64,000 nt of DNA, taken from an uncultured Clostridia bacterium (lineage in GTDB: Bacteria; Bacillota; Clostridia; Christensenellales; CAAEEZ01). A program made the position numbers and the translations under genes. The notes below the pieces were generated by a model. It was not told the DNA's origin, searched no databases, and saw nothing but the letters and a program-made list of their open reading frames with translations. Of this stretch, positions 1-8,814 are shown piece by piece. How positions within the stretch are numbered: the first letter of the stretch is position 1; each line of letters begins with the position of its first letter. The stretch lies in NCBI GenBank assembly GCA_934365195.1, contig CAKRNA010000008.1:5685-69684 (forward strand). The letters are read 5' to 3'.

Positions 1-1
1 T

Positions 2-85
2 ATTAAGTATTACATTGAAAAACCTAGCAAGGCGCTTCTATACTCTGCTTCTTCCTGTTACTTTTTCCTTTTTGATAAAGAATAG
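2..85 (+). CDS. C-terminal end of an upstream gene (partial, uncertain)
   Basis: An open frame enters from the left edge and stops at 83-85, just before the AAAGGAGGT ribosome binding site of the next gene. The 27 visible residues (ending FFLFDKE) give no family match. In filamentous phages the replication and ssDNA-binding genes usually precede the structural genes, so this could be the tail of such a gene, but that is position-based inference only. A second frame also stays open here to position 98, so the frame choice is uncertain. Confidence 0.25.
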   Translation: MKYYIEKPSKALLYSASSCYFFLFDKE

Positions 86-101
86 CCAAAGGAGGTAAAT
101 T

Positions 102-491
102 ATGGCAACAAAAAAACCGAGCAAACCAAAAGCAAAGCCACAAAAGGCTAAAAAGACAACTGCTAACCCACGGAATCCATACATACAAAACGATACTTTT
201 TGGCGTGGGATATTCCATTTTTTCGGCAACAAAAAAAGAACCGGCAAATATGGTTCTTCAAAGTTTGGAAAAAAATACACAGTCAACGCAACGACGCATT
301 TGTCCAGGGATAATGAAATAATCACCGCTACCGTTTACAATGCTAACGGCAAATTAGTTTCAACGCATAGCGGGACAGATTTAGTAGACGCTGTAAAACC
401 CGCTCTTACTAAGGCAGGGCTTAAAGTTAAACCCTACAACCCATTTTATACTGAAAGAAAAAGGAGGAAGAAAAATGGCAAATCAAACTAG
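102..491 (+). CDS. Small basic protein of inovirus-like element, unknown function
   Basis: A 129-aa protein with a strong AAAGGAGGTAAATT ribosome binding site. The first 25 residues are Lys/Ala/Pro-rich (MATKKPSKPKAKPQ) and the last 15 are Arg/Lys-rich. The middle, around residues 60-110, looks like a compact beta-alpha fold (TVYNANGKLVSTHSG). There is no membrane segment or signal peptide. It overlaps the next gene by 17 nt, so the two are translationally coupled. Strong positive charge and position ahead of the structural genes would suit a nucleic-acid-binding role such as an ssDNA-binding protein, but no recognised motif supports this. Function is left open. Confidence 0.7.
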   Translation: MATKKPSKPKAKPQKAKKTTANPRNPYIQNDTFWRGIFHFFGNKKRTGKYGSSKFGKKYTVNATTHLSRDNEIITATVYNANGKLVSTHSGTDLVDAVKPALTKAGLKVKPYNPFYTERKRRKKNGKSN

Positions 492-1260
492 AAAAAACAC
501 TAAAGCAAGAACTAGCGCTCCAACAGTGCAAAGGATATCAAAAGAAGAATTTAATAAACTACGTAAGCGTAGTATTCGCAATAAATTTATTGCCGGTATA
601 TGCACGTTTGTTTTAGGCGTTGGTGCCGGCGCAGGCGCATACTTCGGCATTAAATCCGCCGTGGATAAGAAAAACCCCGGCACGACTCCTCCACCTATAC
701 AGCAAGAGCAAGAAGTAACTAATAAAAACGTTCATTATTCTAGCACGAACGATATTATAGGCGAGGCTTCACAAACATATACCGACGAATATATTAAGTT
801 TTGGAAAAACTATGCACAAGAGTTTCACAAGGCGTATTTTGAGAAAGACGTCACGATAGAATTGCCTATAAATATTAGACTTTTCAAAGGCGTTAATCTC
901 GGCGATGAAGAATATGTCGTGCCGATTGTTACCGAGTACGTGGGCACTATTAGTCTAGATAAGATAGTGGTTAGAGGTGCTTACCTTGATAATGAGTTAT
1001 CTACAAGATTAAAAATAAGCGAAGAAGATATCGCTAAAATCTTCCCTGAAACCGCCGGGGCAAAAATACTTCAATGTATGGCATTAAACGGCGGTGAGCC
1101 GGAAGAGAAAGCGGGACTGGTATACAAGTTCGGTAACTACGTTTTATACGTTACTAACTTTAGAGAGTTGGACAAGTTACAAATCGAAATTGCTAGTTAT
1201 AAAGACCAGTACATTTCTAAAGAAATAACTGAGTTAGATTTCTCAGTAACGATAGCGTAA
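475..1260 (+). CDS. Single-pass membrane-anchored protein with large external domain (paralogous anchor A)
   Basis: 261 aa. A basic N-terminus (1-37) is followed by one membrane segment at about 38-59 rich in small residues (LGVGAGAGAYFGIKSA), a short Pro linker (TTPPPIQ, about 70-76) and a soluble acidic/beta region to the end. The charge pattern predicts N-in/C-out. The membrane segment and the following GIKSA motif are nearly identical to those of the next gene, although the external domains differ. The start ATG at 475 has AAAGGAGGAAGAAAA just upstream, inside the previous gene. It is part of the run of membrane-anchored proteins ahead of the Zot-like ATPase, so a virion or assembly role is plausible but not shown. 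Confidence 0.75.
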   Translation: MANQTRKNTKARTSAPTVQRISKEEFNKLRKRSIRNKFIAGICTFVLGVGAGAGAYFGIKSAVDKKNPGTTPPPIQQEQEVTNKNVHYSSTNDIIGEASQTYTDEYIKFWKNYAQEFHKAYFEKDVTIELPINIRLFKGVNLGDEEYVVPIVTEYVGTISLDKIVVRGAYLDNELSTRLKISEEDIAKIFPETAGAKILQCMALNGGEPEEKAGLVYKFGNYVLYVTNFRELDKLQIEIASYKDQYISKEITELDFSVTIA

Positions 1261-1269
1261 AGGTTAATA

Positions 1270-1902
1270 ATGAAAAAAGTAAAAAACAGCAAAACGAAAC
1301 CCGCAACGTCGAAAAAAGTGCCGCATAAAAGAGGTATAAAAATATTTATAACAATCCTATGCGTTTTTGTATTAGGTGCCGGCGCCGGCGCCGGTGCGTT
1401 CTACGGCATTAAATCCGCCTTAAACAAAAAAACTGAAACGTACGTTGTAAATAATTTAAGAGTTAGTAAAGAAAACGCTATGAATTATTATGGAGTTACC
1501 TATATAGATACTAACAATATGTACCCCGTTCCGTTTAATATCAATTTAACTTGTATAGATAAAACTAGAGGCGTTGTTACTAACGTCGTATTTGAAAATA
1601 GTATTGCTTTTACAATATATGAGGCTGACGGCGGATTTGTTGCTATTAACCTTAAAAAACTATTTAAAGAGAACAATATTGAACTTCCTACAAGGAGCGT
1701 AGGGGAAACGATACATAAGTGGTGGAACTTAAAAGAACAGTATCTAGACGGGCACTTTTTCTACTTTTATGACGGAGGAGGATATAATATCTTCTCGGAT
1801 AGTTTTTTTAAAGAAATAGAATTTACTGCTGACTTTGCTCTTTTAATCTATTCTATTTATTTAGGAAAAGCAAAAGATATGAATTTTACTATTTTAATTT
1901 AA
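1270..1902 (+). CDS. Single-pass membrane-anchored protein (paralogous anchor B)
   Basis: 210 aa. Lys-rich N-terminus (1-24), then one membrane segment at about 25-48 (FVLGAGAGAGAFYGIKSA) almost identical to that of the preceding gene (475-1260), then a different external domain of about 155 residues with no family recognised. The gene starts 9 nt after the previous stop, behind AAAGGTTAATA. A duplicated anchor with diverged ectodomains suggests a small family of displayed proteins. The next gene follows at 1916 behind AAAGGAGGAATAAT. A phage-surface or envelope role is inference. Confidence 0.75.
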   Translation: MKKVKNSKTKPATSKKVPHKRGIKIFITILCVFVLGAGAGAGAFYGIKSALNKKTETYVVNNLRVSKENAMNYYGVTYIDTNNMYPVPFNINLTCIDKTRGVVTNVVFENSIAFTIYEADGGFVAINLKKLFKENNIELPTRSVGETIHKWWNLKEQYLDGHFFYFYDGGGYNIFSDSFFKEIEFTADFALLIYSIYLGKAKDMNFTILI

Positions 1903-1915
1903 AAGGAGGAATAAT

Positions 1916-3163
1916 ATGAAAAAAAGTACATATAAAACCGCCACTATAATAACAGTAATACTTTGCTTGTTCACGCTAGGTTTAGCGTGGACAAGTGACT
2001 GGTTTACTAACTGGAATACGGCGGAATGGACGAAAAAGTGGGAGCAACTGTTCGGCAACGAACAATCTAAGCCTAACCCTACCCCACCGGGCGACGATAC
2101 GCCTACTAACCCGGGCACTCCTAAACCGCCCGTTGATAATGACGTTGTCGCTATATCGGGTAAAGGCGATAATATGCTAGCAGGCAAAACGTACGATATG
2201 GACAACTTTGCTTATGTTTGTTCTGAAAACTCTGTTAACAAAACAATAACGTTAAATGCTACAGTTGAACCCGAGAACGCTACAGATAAAAACAATATAC
2301 GCTGGAAAGTCGAATGGGTAAATCCTAACGTAGGATTTGCAAACGGCAAAAAAGTAACCGATTATATCACTATCAAGCAAGATACCACTAATCCGGCAAT
2401 ATGCAAAGTTAGTTATCAACAAGATTTTGGAAGCAAAATTAAAGTAGTTGCTTATATATATACTAATCCTACCGTTAATGCCGAATGCACGGTCGATTGT
2501 GTCCAAAAATTCATACATTTTAACGCCGACGGAGCAGTTCCTTTATTCGCTGATTTTAACGGAAATACTTTTCCTAAAAACGATACCGGTAGTAACGGTT
2601 ATAATATATTTTTGGCAGCATATTTAATGTCTGTATATAATTTTGAAGATTATACTCCCGGGAAAGGTGGAATAAATGTTAATCCTGATGATTATAAAAA
2701 TAAAAAAATAGGCTTCTTCTATAATCAATCAATAGGTACTATTTCAAACGATATAACTTCTGCTGAAATTACCTATGCGTTAACTCCTGAATTTAAACAG
2801 TTTATAGATAGCCAAGGTTGGACTTCGGAAGTATCTACATATACCATTTCGTTGAACACAAAATCTAACGATATTATCTACAATTATCCTGAGGGTAATA
2901 TCTCGTATAAAACTATTTCTACAGAGAATACATACGTTACTATGAACGATATCTATAAAAAGTTTTTTAACGTTACTTCTAATAATGATTTAAAAGCAGT
3001 CTATGATTGGATGAAAACGGAAGGCAATAAGGCTTTTACTGAAACGATTGTTTTTCACAATAATTTTGAAGATATAACTTTTAGTGATGTGATTAACCTT
3101 GATATTTATGTAGATATCCCAGCAACTAACATAAACATTGACCAAGGCAACATTAAAGTATGA
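1916..3163 (+). CDS. Membrane-anchored protein with Pro-rich linker and Ig-like domain
   Basis: 415 aa. One membrane segment at about 9-25, then a Trp-rich stretch (WTSDWFTNWNTAEW), a Pro/Thr-rich linker at about 53-76 (PTPPGDDTPTNPGTP), and a beta-rich region at about 85-200 whose pattern (TLNATVEPENATDKN, then a late Cys/Val strand) resembles bacterial Ig-like (Big-2 type) domains. The rest is unrecognised. Strong AAAGGAGGAATAAT site. Its stop codon overlaps the start of the 37-aa protein at 3160 in ATGA fashion, so translation of the two is probably coupled. Ig-like modules are common in phage and surface adhesion proteins; the exact role is unknown. Confidence 0.75.
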   Translation: MKKSTYKTATIITVILCLFTLGLAWTSDWFTNWNTAEWTKKWEQLFGNEQSKPNPTPPGDDTPTNPGTPKPPVDNDVVAISGKGDNMLAGKTYDMDNFAYVCSENSVNKTITLNATVEPENATDKNNIRWKVEWVNPNVGFANGKKVTDYITIKQDTTNPAICKVSYQQDFGSKIKVVAYIYTNPTVNAECTVDCVQKFIHFNADGAVPLFADFNGNTFPKNDTGSNGYNIFLAAYLMSVYNFEDYTPGKGGINVNPDDYKNKKIGFFYNQSIGTISNDITSAEITYALTPEFKQFIDSQGWTSEVSTYTISLNTKSNDIIYNYPEGNISYKTISTENTYVTMNDIYKKFFNVTSNNDLKAVYDWMKTEGNKAFTETIVFHNNFEDITFSDVINLDIYVDIPATNINIDQGNIKV

Positions 3164-3273
3164 TAACACTTATACTTCAATTCATAATGCCTATTTTCAT
3201 AGGTATTTTTGGAATTTTTACTGTTAGTTTACTTTACGTAGCAATACTTTTAGTTATTGCTAAATCAAAATGA
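3160..3273 (+). CDS. 37-aa transmembrane protein, candidate small coat protein
   Basis: Starts at ATG 3160 inside the stop of the previous gene (ATGA overlap) and ends at TGA 3271-3273, 9 nt before the next gene. The 37 residues are almost wholly hydrophobic (MITLILQFIMPIFIG...) and end in a short basic tail (IAKSK). Size and single membrane span resemble filamentous-phage minor coat proteins such as pVII/pIX (about 32-33 aa in Ff phages) more than a typical major coat, because an amphipathic N-terminal segment is missing. The tight packing between two genes, coding-quality frame and position before the large secreted protein all favour a real gene. Identity as a coat protein is inference. 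Confidence 0.6.
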   Translation: MITLILQFIMPIFIGIFGIFTVSLLYVAILLVIAKSK

Positions 3274-3282
3274 GAGGTACTT

Positions 3283-5292
3283 ATGCAAAAGAAAAAACTA
3301 TTAGTAGTAATAACGTTGATATGCCTACTATCTACTATGTTAGTAGGCGCTACGTCTTTTGCGTTTGCTCAAGATAGTTTCGACACCTCTAACGTTATGG
3401 ACGACCTGTCCACCGCTGACGGATTCAATCTTTTAGAATATCGTCCCGACAACCAAGGCGAATTAACGTTATGTAATTTTGTCGAGTATGGTTTTAATTA
3501 TAAGCAAGATAATTCCAACAATTATGGACTATATTTTTACGTGTACAATCCACGACTTATAGATTTTGACACTAAAACTAATCGTAATACAGTTTCGTTA
3601 GCAGTAACTAACAATGGAATAACTAGCGAGTACAAAACCTACGAATTACAATTCTTAAGCAAATCGACGAAAAAAGATGATAACCAACTATATACAGATA
3701 ACCTTTTTTACAAATTTAAGGTAAAAAATGCAGAAGAAATATTAAAACTTGTAGACAAAAACGCCAGGATTTATAATATCGCTTCTATTGAATTGTTAAC
3801 TAAAGGCTCTACAACGTTGAAAGATTATCAAACCGGAGGAGTATATACTGTAACTGGTTATGCTAAAGGGCTAGGTAATGGCAATACAACTTCGTCTTTA
3901 CATCAAACTATTAGCGAACTTTTAACAATGGAACTTGAATGTCACACTACTTTTTTTAGAACGAATACGTCACCAAAAGGACGTTTTTACCAAAATCAAA
4001 TAACAAGTATGTACTTTGCTATACCAAACAAAATATTAGATACTTATGGCGGTGTTAATAAAATATACGCCCAAACGTATAAACAACGCAGCGCTCCGTT
4101 TATAGTAACTAAAGACAAAACCTTTTATAATAAATTAAAAAATTATCTAGGAGTTACTATGCCGATAGGAGGAGATAAAGACGTGGACGAATATTTAACG
4201 TCTTATTATAAAGAAGCAGTTGGAGGTACATACGTTTACGAATGGGGCTGGAATAACGGCAGGCTATGGGGAAGTGGTGAACCAACAAGTATTCCTCTAC
4301 AAATAAAAAATCGTCTAAGTTATCTTACCGGCGTTTTTTATACCGATAGTCCAGATATGTACGTGCCAGGTAAAGAAGTTATGAAAGAAATTTTTAACTA
4401 CTCTGCTAGTTATAATAATGGCGAATGTTTTAATGGAGTGTCTAACGATTTACATAGTTCAACTTTAACTAAAGACCAAATGTATAAAAAATACATCGTC
4501 AGCGCCAACGATAAAACCAACTTGTTAGACTATAACAGTACTCACAGTTGGTGGGACAAGTTAAACGATTATGGTTTAATCAATATTGGAACGCCAACAA
4601 ACGAGGAATTTAAAAACGTAGAAGGTATTAGAACGGTATCTACTAAAGATATTATTAAAAACGTTACTGAACTATCAAAAAATCTTTTAGTTGCAGAGTG
4701 CGACGTAAACAATTTATCCTCTTTTGTTATAAAAAATGAATTAGGTAATAAGACCACATATTTAATGCGTTTTGATTTCGACGACTACTATTCAATTCCT
4801 ATGACTCACAAATATGAGGCAGGCAACGTATACGGCGCCGGAACGGCAGATACGTACCTATATCAAGAACCGCTCTTTTACGACTTACAAATTATCGAAG
4901 TTCAATTCTACCGTGACGGCAAATACACTAATATCCCTGTAGTTTCCGACCCGACAAACTATGCCGGTGGTGGCACTAAACCTATAAATCCTAAATCGCT
5001 TTTAGAACTAATTATTGATTGGTTAAAAAGAAACTGGAAATGGATATTACTAGCATTTATATGCTTGCTACTACTTCCGGTATTGCCTAACGTTATAGTT
5101 TTCGTGTTCAAAGTAGCCTTTGCGCTGATTAAATTACCTTTTATTTTAATTAGCAAAACGTTCTATGCGTTTAAAGAAAAGGCGGTTAAACGAGAACAGC
5201 AGCAAAACATAAACGCCTTACAGTCTATTCAAGAACTGGAACGCTACGAGGAACGTCAAGCCCGGCGTGAAAGTATAATTAAGAAAAAATAA
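3283..5292 (+). CDS. Large secreted protein with C-terminal membrane anchor, pIII-like candidate
   Basis: 669 aa. Clear signal peptide at 1-29 (MQKKKLLVVIT... ending SFAFAQ, with probable cleavage after AFA). A long external region of about 540 residues, rich in Tyr/Asn, is followed at about 582-625 by a long hydrophobic stretch (WILLAFICLLLLPVLPN then VFVFKVAFALI) and a charged Gln/Glu/Arg helical tail (ELERYEERQARRE). Signal peptide plus C-terminal membrane anchor is the layout of the filamentous-phage adsorption protein pIII, and the gene lies between small membrane proteins and the Zot-like ATPase, as pIII often does. No sequence homology can be claimed; the longer two-part hydrophobic tail is atypical and might instead suit a pVI-like role. 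Confidence 0.7.
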   Translation: MQKKKLLVVITLICLLSTMLVGATSFAFAQDSFDTSNVMDDLSTADGFNLLEYRPDNQGELTLCNFVEYGFNYKQDNSNNYGLYFYVYNPRLIDFDTKTNRNTVSLAVTNNGITSEYKTYELQFLSKSTKKDDNQLYTDNLFYKFKVKNAEEILKLVDKNARIYNIASIELLTKGSTTLKDYQTGGVYTVTGYAKGLGNGNTTSSLHQTISELLTMELECHTTFFRTNTSPKGRFYQNQITSMYFAIPNKILDTYGGVNKIYAQTYKQRSAPFIVTKDKTFYNKLKNYLGVTMPIGGDKDVDEYLTSYYKEAVGGTYVYEWGWNNGRLWGSGEPTSIPLQIKNRLSYLTGVFYTDSPDMYVPGKEVMKEIFNYSASYNNGECFNGVSNDLHSSTLTKDQMYKKYIVSANDKTNLLDYNSTHSWWDKLNDYGLINIGTPTNEEFKNVEGIRTVSTKDIIKNVTELSKNLLVAECDVNNLSSFVIKNELGNKTTYLMRFDFDDYYSIPMTHKYEAGNVYGAGTADTYLYQEPLFYDLQIIEVQFYRDGKYTNIPVVSDPTNYAGGGTKPINPKSLLELIIDWLKRNWKWILLAFICLLLLPVLPNVIVFVFKVAFALIKLPFILISKTFYAFKEKAVKREQQQNINALQSIQELERYEERQARRESIIKKK

Positions 5293-5307
5293 ATAACAAG
5301 TTGTTTC

Positions 5308-5328
5308 CCCGGACAGTTAACGTCCGGG
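5308..5328 (+). terminator. Stem-loop after the pIII-like gene
   Basis: CCCGGAC (5308-5314) pairs perfectly with GTCCGGG (5322-5328) across a 7-nt loop, 16 nt after the stop of the preceding gene. There is no long T-tract, so it may be an mRNA processing or stability element rather than a strict terminator. Confidence 0.45.
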
Positions 5329-5335
5329 CTAGCAA

Positions 5336-5449
5336 CGGTATCGACAACCGGGGTTAAACAACGTGGTTAAAAATCTGGGCGCATTGCTGCGTTAAACATC
5401 GAGGTCAGCATACGTAGTCAATCTACGTTGTCAAAAAACGAGGAATACT
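5336..5449 (+). repeat. Leader repeat R1 (114 bp upstream of an ATG)
   Basis: A 114-bp noncoding block running exactly up to the ATG at 5450. It matches 6569-6682 with about 6 differences by eye, and the identity continues for about 7 codons into both genes. It contains GGTTAAACAACGTGGTTA, an ACGTAG-TCAAT-CTACGT hairpin and the ACGAGGAATACT ribosome binding site. A partial third copy is at 9082-9150. It may be a shared regulatory leader or a recombination cassette boundary. Confidence 0.85.
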
Positions 5450-6559
5450 ATGAAAAATAATACTAAAAAAATAAATAAAAAAAAGAAACCACAAAACGTT
5501 TTTCTAATAAAAACGCTAATACTTTTGTCAGTTTTATTTATAGTTTTATCAACTACTCTGTTTGGTGTGCTATATGGACTGCGAAACTTGATTTTTAAGC
5601 CACAGCCTCTACCCCCACCTGAAACTCCCGTTGAAACTATAAGTGATTTAAAAAAATGCTATTTAGGAAACAGAAATAATTACGTCGAAATGCCGGATAA
5701 GAGTATAAAATTTGTTATTAACGTAGACGGCGATTATAGGGTTGTTAAAGGCAATTTACCGTATGACAAGACGATGAATAACGATTTTTTAGCCTATGAT
5801 TTTAGCATTATATATCCGGACTTAAAAGAGTGTACGTTATTACATTACAACGCTTTTGGTAATTATAACGTTCCAAATGGTTCGGTTCACTTTTTACCAT
5901 ATACCCAACCGAAAGAAGAAACTTACCAACTATTTTTAAACATAGAAAATAATGAAAGTACTGTTTATGAGGGTAACTACGAACCTAATGTTGAACTAAT
6001 CTATTTTAAAAGCGATGAAAAATATATTGAAGAAGCAGTTAGAAACATACGTCCTATTATAAAACCTGAAGGGAGCGTTCCACCTGTTGAATATATCATT
6101 GAGCCTACCCGCTTTAATAATAGTTGGCACGAAAAAAATATAAACGAAGATTTTTTTATCCCCACAGAAGCAGATGAAGGCGGATATATTCGTTGCCACT
6201 TTTTTTACAAAGGTGAGCACGTATATACTACAATAGGAATGCCTTTTGCCGGGTGGCAAGGTACTAATTTAATTTTTCCACACCACTATAATATCGATAA
6301 ACGTAAATTTTTGCCCGACGACGGTTTTGTTTTTAAGGGGAAATTAAGATATTGCACGAATATCGGATATAAATATTATACCTTTAATTTTGATAAACAT
6401 AATGACCAACCTTCTGCCGTTGGTGTATATCAATTAACTTATGAAGGAGTAATAGGCGACGACGGAACACCACGCTTACGTGTTAAACGTTTTTTTGGTC
6501 CGGAGTATACAAAAATGGAAAACAATTCTTATTCGGATATATGCTTCTTCTATTTTTAA
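5450..6559 (+). CDS. Membrane-anchored protein in a leader-repeat cassette, unknown function
   Basis: 369 aa. Lys/Asn-rich N-terminus (MKNNTKKINKKKK), one membrane segment at about 18-44, a Pro-rich linker (PQPLPPPETP, about 51-60) and an external beta-rich region of about 300 residues with many aromatic residues and no recognised family. The overall design (N-in anchor, Pro linker, ectodomain) repeats that of 475-1260 and 1916-3163. The first 7 codons and the whole 114-bp leader are shared with the gene at 6683, which is otherwise unrelated. It is probably a displayed accessory protein of the inovirus-like element, but no function can be assigned. Confidence 0.7.
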   Translation: MKNNTKKINKKKKPQNVFLIKTLILLSVLFIVLSTTLFGVLYGLRNLIFKPQPLPPPETPVETISDLKKCYLGNRNNYVEMPDKSIKFVINVDGDYRVVKGNLPYDKTMNNDFLAYDFSIIYPDLKECTLLHYNAFGNYNVPNGSVHFLPYTQPKEETYQLFLNIENNESTVYEGNYEPNVELIYFKSDEKYIEEAVRNIRPIIKPEGSVPPVEYIIEPTRFNNSWHEKNINEDFFIPTEADEGGYIRCHFFYKGEHVYTTIGMPFAGWQGTNLIFPHHYNIDKRKFLPDDGFVFKGKLRYCTNIGYKYYTFNFDKHNDQPSAVGVYQLTYEGVIGDDGTPRLRVKRFFGPEYTKMENNSYSDICFFYF

Positions 6560-6568
6560 CACACGCAC

Positions 6569-6682
6569 CGGTATCGACAACCAGGGTTAAACAACGTGGT
6601 TATAAAGCAGGGCGCATTGCTGCGTTAAACATCGAGGTCTACATACGTAGTCAATCTACGTTGTCAAAAAACGAGGAATACT
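6569..6682 (+). repeat. Leader repeat R2 (114 bp upstream of an ATG)
   Basis: Second copy of the 114-bp leader, at the same distance from its ATG (6683) as R1 from its own. Differences from R1 cluster at three places (the CCAGGG position, TATAAAGCA, and TCTACATA). The hairpin ACGTAG-TCAAT-CTACGT and the ribosome binding site are unchanged. Confidence 0.85.
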
Positions 6683-7213
6683 ATGAAAAATAATACTAAA
6701 AAACCAAATAATAAAACATACAAAAAGAAAAACAGCAAAAATACCGGCAAACAACGAACTATAAATAATTCGTTGTTTCGTCGGTGGTTAGCAAGGTTAC
6801 GAATACATAAGCCGGTTAAGGAAGCGACAAGGAATAATCTGTTTAAAAACGATAACGATATGTATTTTGCAACGATTAAAGACGGATATATTATCCCAAA
6901 ATCCAAAAACCGCAATATCCACCATTTTGCCTTATATAAGGAAAATGGACGAATACGTGCAGTACGTCTAACTCATTTATACGAACCTGACAAAGTAAAA
7001 AAACTTGAAAATAACCGCTTAAAAGAATTAAAAATTCCTACTTTTAAGTATCCTAGTGGGTATTTAGACAGTTATAAAGATAAAACTATTAACAATAAAA
7101 ATATAAACCCAATGGATTCCAAGCACATTACTTCAATAAAAGACAACGTTTTTACTGAAAAGCAAAAAAGAGAAATTAGAAAATTTGTAAAATATAAAGA
7201 TAATTACAAATAA
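6683..7213 (+). CDS. Basic soluble protein in second leader-repeat cassette
   Basis: 176 aa, very rich in Lys/Arg/Asn, with no membrane segment or signal peptide. It begins MKNNTKK like the gene at 5450 because the 5' end belongs to the repeated leader block. The middle (HHFALYKENGRIRAVRLTHLYEPD, read as two short motifs HHFALYKENGRIRAV and LTHLYEPD) resembles small phage or plasmid proteins that handle nucleic acid, but no named family is recognised. A stem-loop follows at 7220-7263. Its basic character contrasts with the membrane-anchored neighbour that uses the same leader, which suggests the leader is exchangeable between cargo genes. Confidence 0.65.
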   Translation: MKNNTKKPNNKTYKKKNSKNTGKQRTINNSLFRRWLARLRIHKPVKEATRNNLFKNDNDMYFATIKDGYIIPKSKNRNIHHFALYKENGRIRAVRLTHLYEPDKVKKLENNRLKELKIPTFKYPSGYLDSYKDKTINNKNINPMDSKHITSIKDNVFTEKQKREIRKFVKYKDNYK

Positions 7214-7219
7214 AAAAAT

Positions 7220-7263
7220 AGCACCGCCACTTGTGTAAGCCCAAAGTCAGACACGGGGGTGCT
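7220..7263 (+). terminator. Long stem-loop before the zot-like gene
   Basis: AGCACC (7220-7225) pairs with GGTGCT (7258-7263), and inside it GCCACTTGTGT can pair partly with ACACGGGG, giving a large branched hairpin. There is no strong T-tract. It may end the upstream transcript or be a structured phage signal (packaging or replication). Confidence 0.4.
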
Positions 7264-7326
7264 AATAAAGGTTAAACCTTTTCTCCATTTTTATTATACA
7301 CAATAAATAGGAGGAAAGTCAACAAA

Positions 7327-8799
7327 ATGAACGAAATTACAAGAAAAAACTTAAAACGTACTCGTAGATATCGCAGTATTTCCACGTATATTGCGCTGTT
7401 TAACCTTTTAATTGCTATTGCGGTTACTGTTCCCGGCGTTATGAATAAGTCGCTTACCTGGGCAAGTGGCACAGTTATATACGCTATCATAAGTCTTATC
7501 TTTATGATAGGTAGCCTCGGCTATCTAGCGCCCTACTTCATACTTAAACACAAGGTCAACAACACGCCGTACAAGGTAAATTCTTTACTTGTGCCGATTA
7601 AAGAGAAGTATGCCCCGCCAAGAACCGGTAAAAGTAGCAGTATGTATCTTGAGGCGCAATTTATACAGCCTGTTTTAGAGTTTCAACTTAGGTACGACTA
7701 CTGGTATTACAAAAATCATATCGAAAAATGGACTAAAGAGGGCAAAACCGACAAACTAATCAAGTGGGAAGTAATAAAAGCCTCGTATGAGTTTTGGGCA
7801 AGCCACGATTACGCCTGGTGCGTAATGAGTTCATTGCCTTGTACGTACAAAGGCAAACAAGTTTTACAACTTAAAAAAGGACACCTATTACAACAAATAT
7901 GGGCGCCTCGTTACACTTTATGGCTTATAGACGAAGCAGGCAAGTTTATGCCCCAACAATCTTTTGAAAACAAGATTACTGCCCTAGTGGACACTTACCG
8001 TGAGATAGGACACTTTAAGTTTTGGTGTGTTTACTGCGAGCAACGTCAAGATAATATACAAATAGACGTAAGGTGTATGACACAATTAACTCAATGTATG
8101 CAAGGTCAAAAGAACTTTTGTAAACCGCATTTAATAGAACACTATTATAACCGATTACAAAGCAAAGCAATACTGCCTAAAAACGAAAATAACGTAGCCC
8201 TAGCGCTTAAACTTGAACGGCTTAAGAATTATATTGACAGCATAGGTTTTCGTGTGTGGTACTCTACAATATGGCAATCAAACGGCAAAGAATTTACTAG
8301 CACTAAACTTACGCTTTACTGGACACAAAATTTAGATTTTGACTATGATAACGAGTGTATGTTCGTAGCCTACAAGGCTGAACCTGACACCGTTAAAGAA
8401 AACGTTGCGTGGGAAAATACGTTGCTTACCAGGGAACAAGCGGACGAATTTTTTGCTCCGTACAAAAAACCGGACAAAAACGAGAGTTTAACTACTGAAG
8501 AACGCATTAAAAAACTTATTCCGGCGCTGAATTTTGACGTAGAACTGCCAAAAGATATAAACGTAGGGTTATTGCTTACCGAAATAAATAAATCCGACCT
8601 AGTTAAACGTTGGAAGAATTTGAGCGTAATACTAAAACATTACGACGAAATAACGTCGGGTAAGTATCGAAACAAGTCGGAAGAGGAAATTGCTGAAATC
8701 TGCAAGCAAAAAAACCGAGAAAAAGCAAAATCGGAAAAAGTAGTGCAATCAATAGAGCCGTCAGACGAAGACGACGGCGAAGTGCATTGCTTTGATTAG
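7327..8799 (+). CDS. Zot/pI-like morphogenesis ATPase of filamentous phage
   Basis: 490 aa. Two membrane segments near the N-terminus (about 21-40 and 48-72) are followed by a P-loop ATPase: Walker A APPRTGKS at 96-103 ([AG]x4GK[ST]), Walker B LWLIDEAGKF at about 197-206, then a Zot-like segment (DTYREIGHFKFWCVYCEQ). In the zonula occludens toxin/pI family, this ATPase drives filamentous virion assembly and export at the inner membrane. It is the best marker that 1-9293 is an inovirus-like element. Membrane segments before rather than after the ATPase differ from the classical pI of Ff phages. The last 60 residues are charged and probably cytoplasmic. AGGAGGAAAGTCAACAAA site precedes the ATG. 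Confidence 0.85.
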   Translation: MNEITRKNLKRTRRYRSISTYIALFNLLIAIAVTVPGVMNKSLTWASGTVIYAIISLIFMIGSLGYLAPYFILKHKVNNTPYKVNSLLVPIKEKYAPPRTGKSSSMYLEAQFIQPVLEFQLRYDYWYYKNHIEKWTKEGKTDKLIKWEVIKASYEFWASHDYAWCVMSSLPCTYKGKQVLQLKKGHLLQQIWAPRYTLWLIDEAGKFMPQQSFENKITALVDTYREIGHFKFWCVYCEQRQDNIQIDVRCMTQLTQCMQGQKNFCKPHLIEHYYNRLQSKAILPKNENNVALALKLERLKNYIDSIGFRVWYSTIWQSNGKEFTSTKLTLYWTQNLDFDYDNECMFVAYKAEPDTVKENVAWENTLLTREQADEFFAPYKKPDKNESLTTEERIKKLIPALNFDVELPKDINVGLLLTEINKSDLVKRWKNLSVILKHYDEITSGKYRNKSEEEIAEICKQKNREKAKSEKVVQSIEPSDEDDGEVHCFD

Positions 8800-8814
8800 G
8801 CTTTATTAAGCCAC

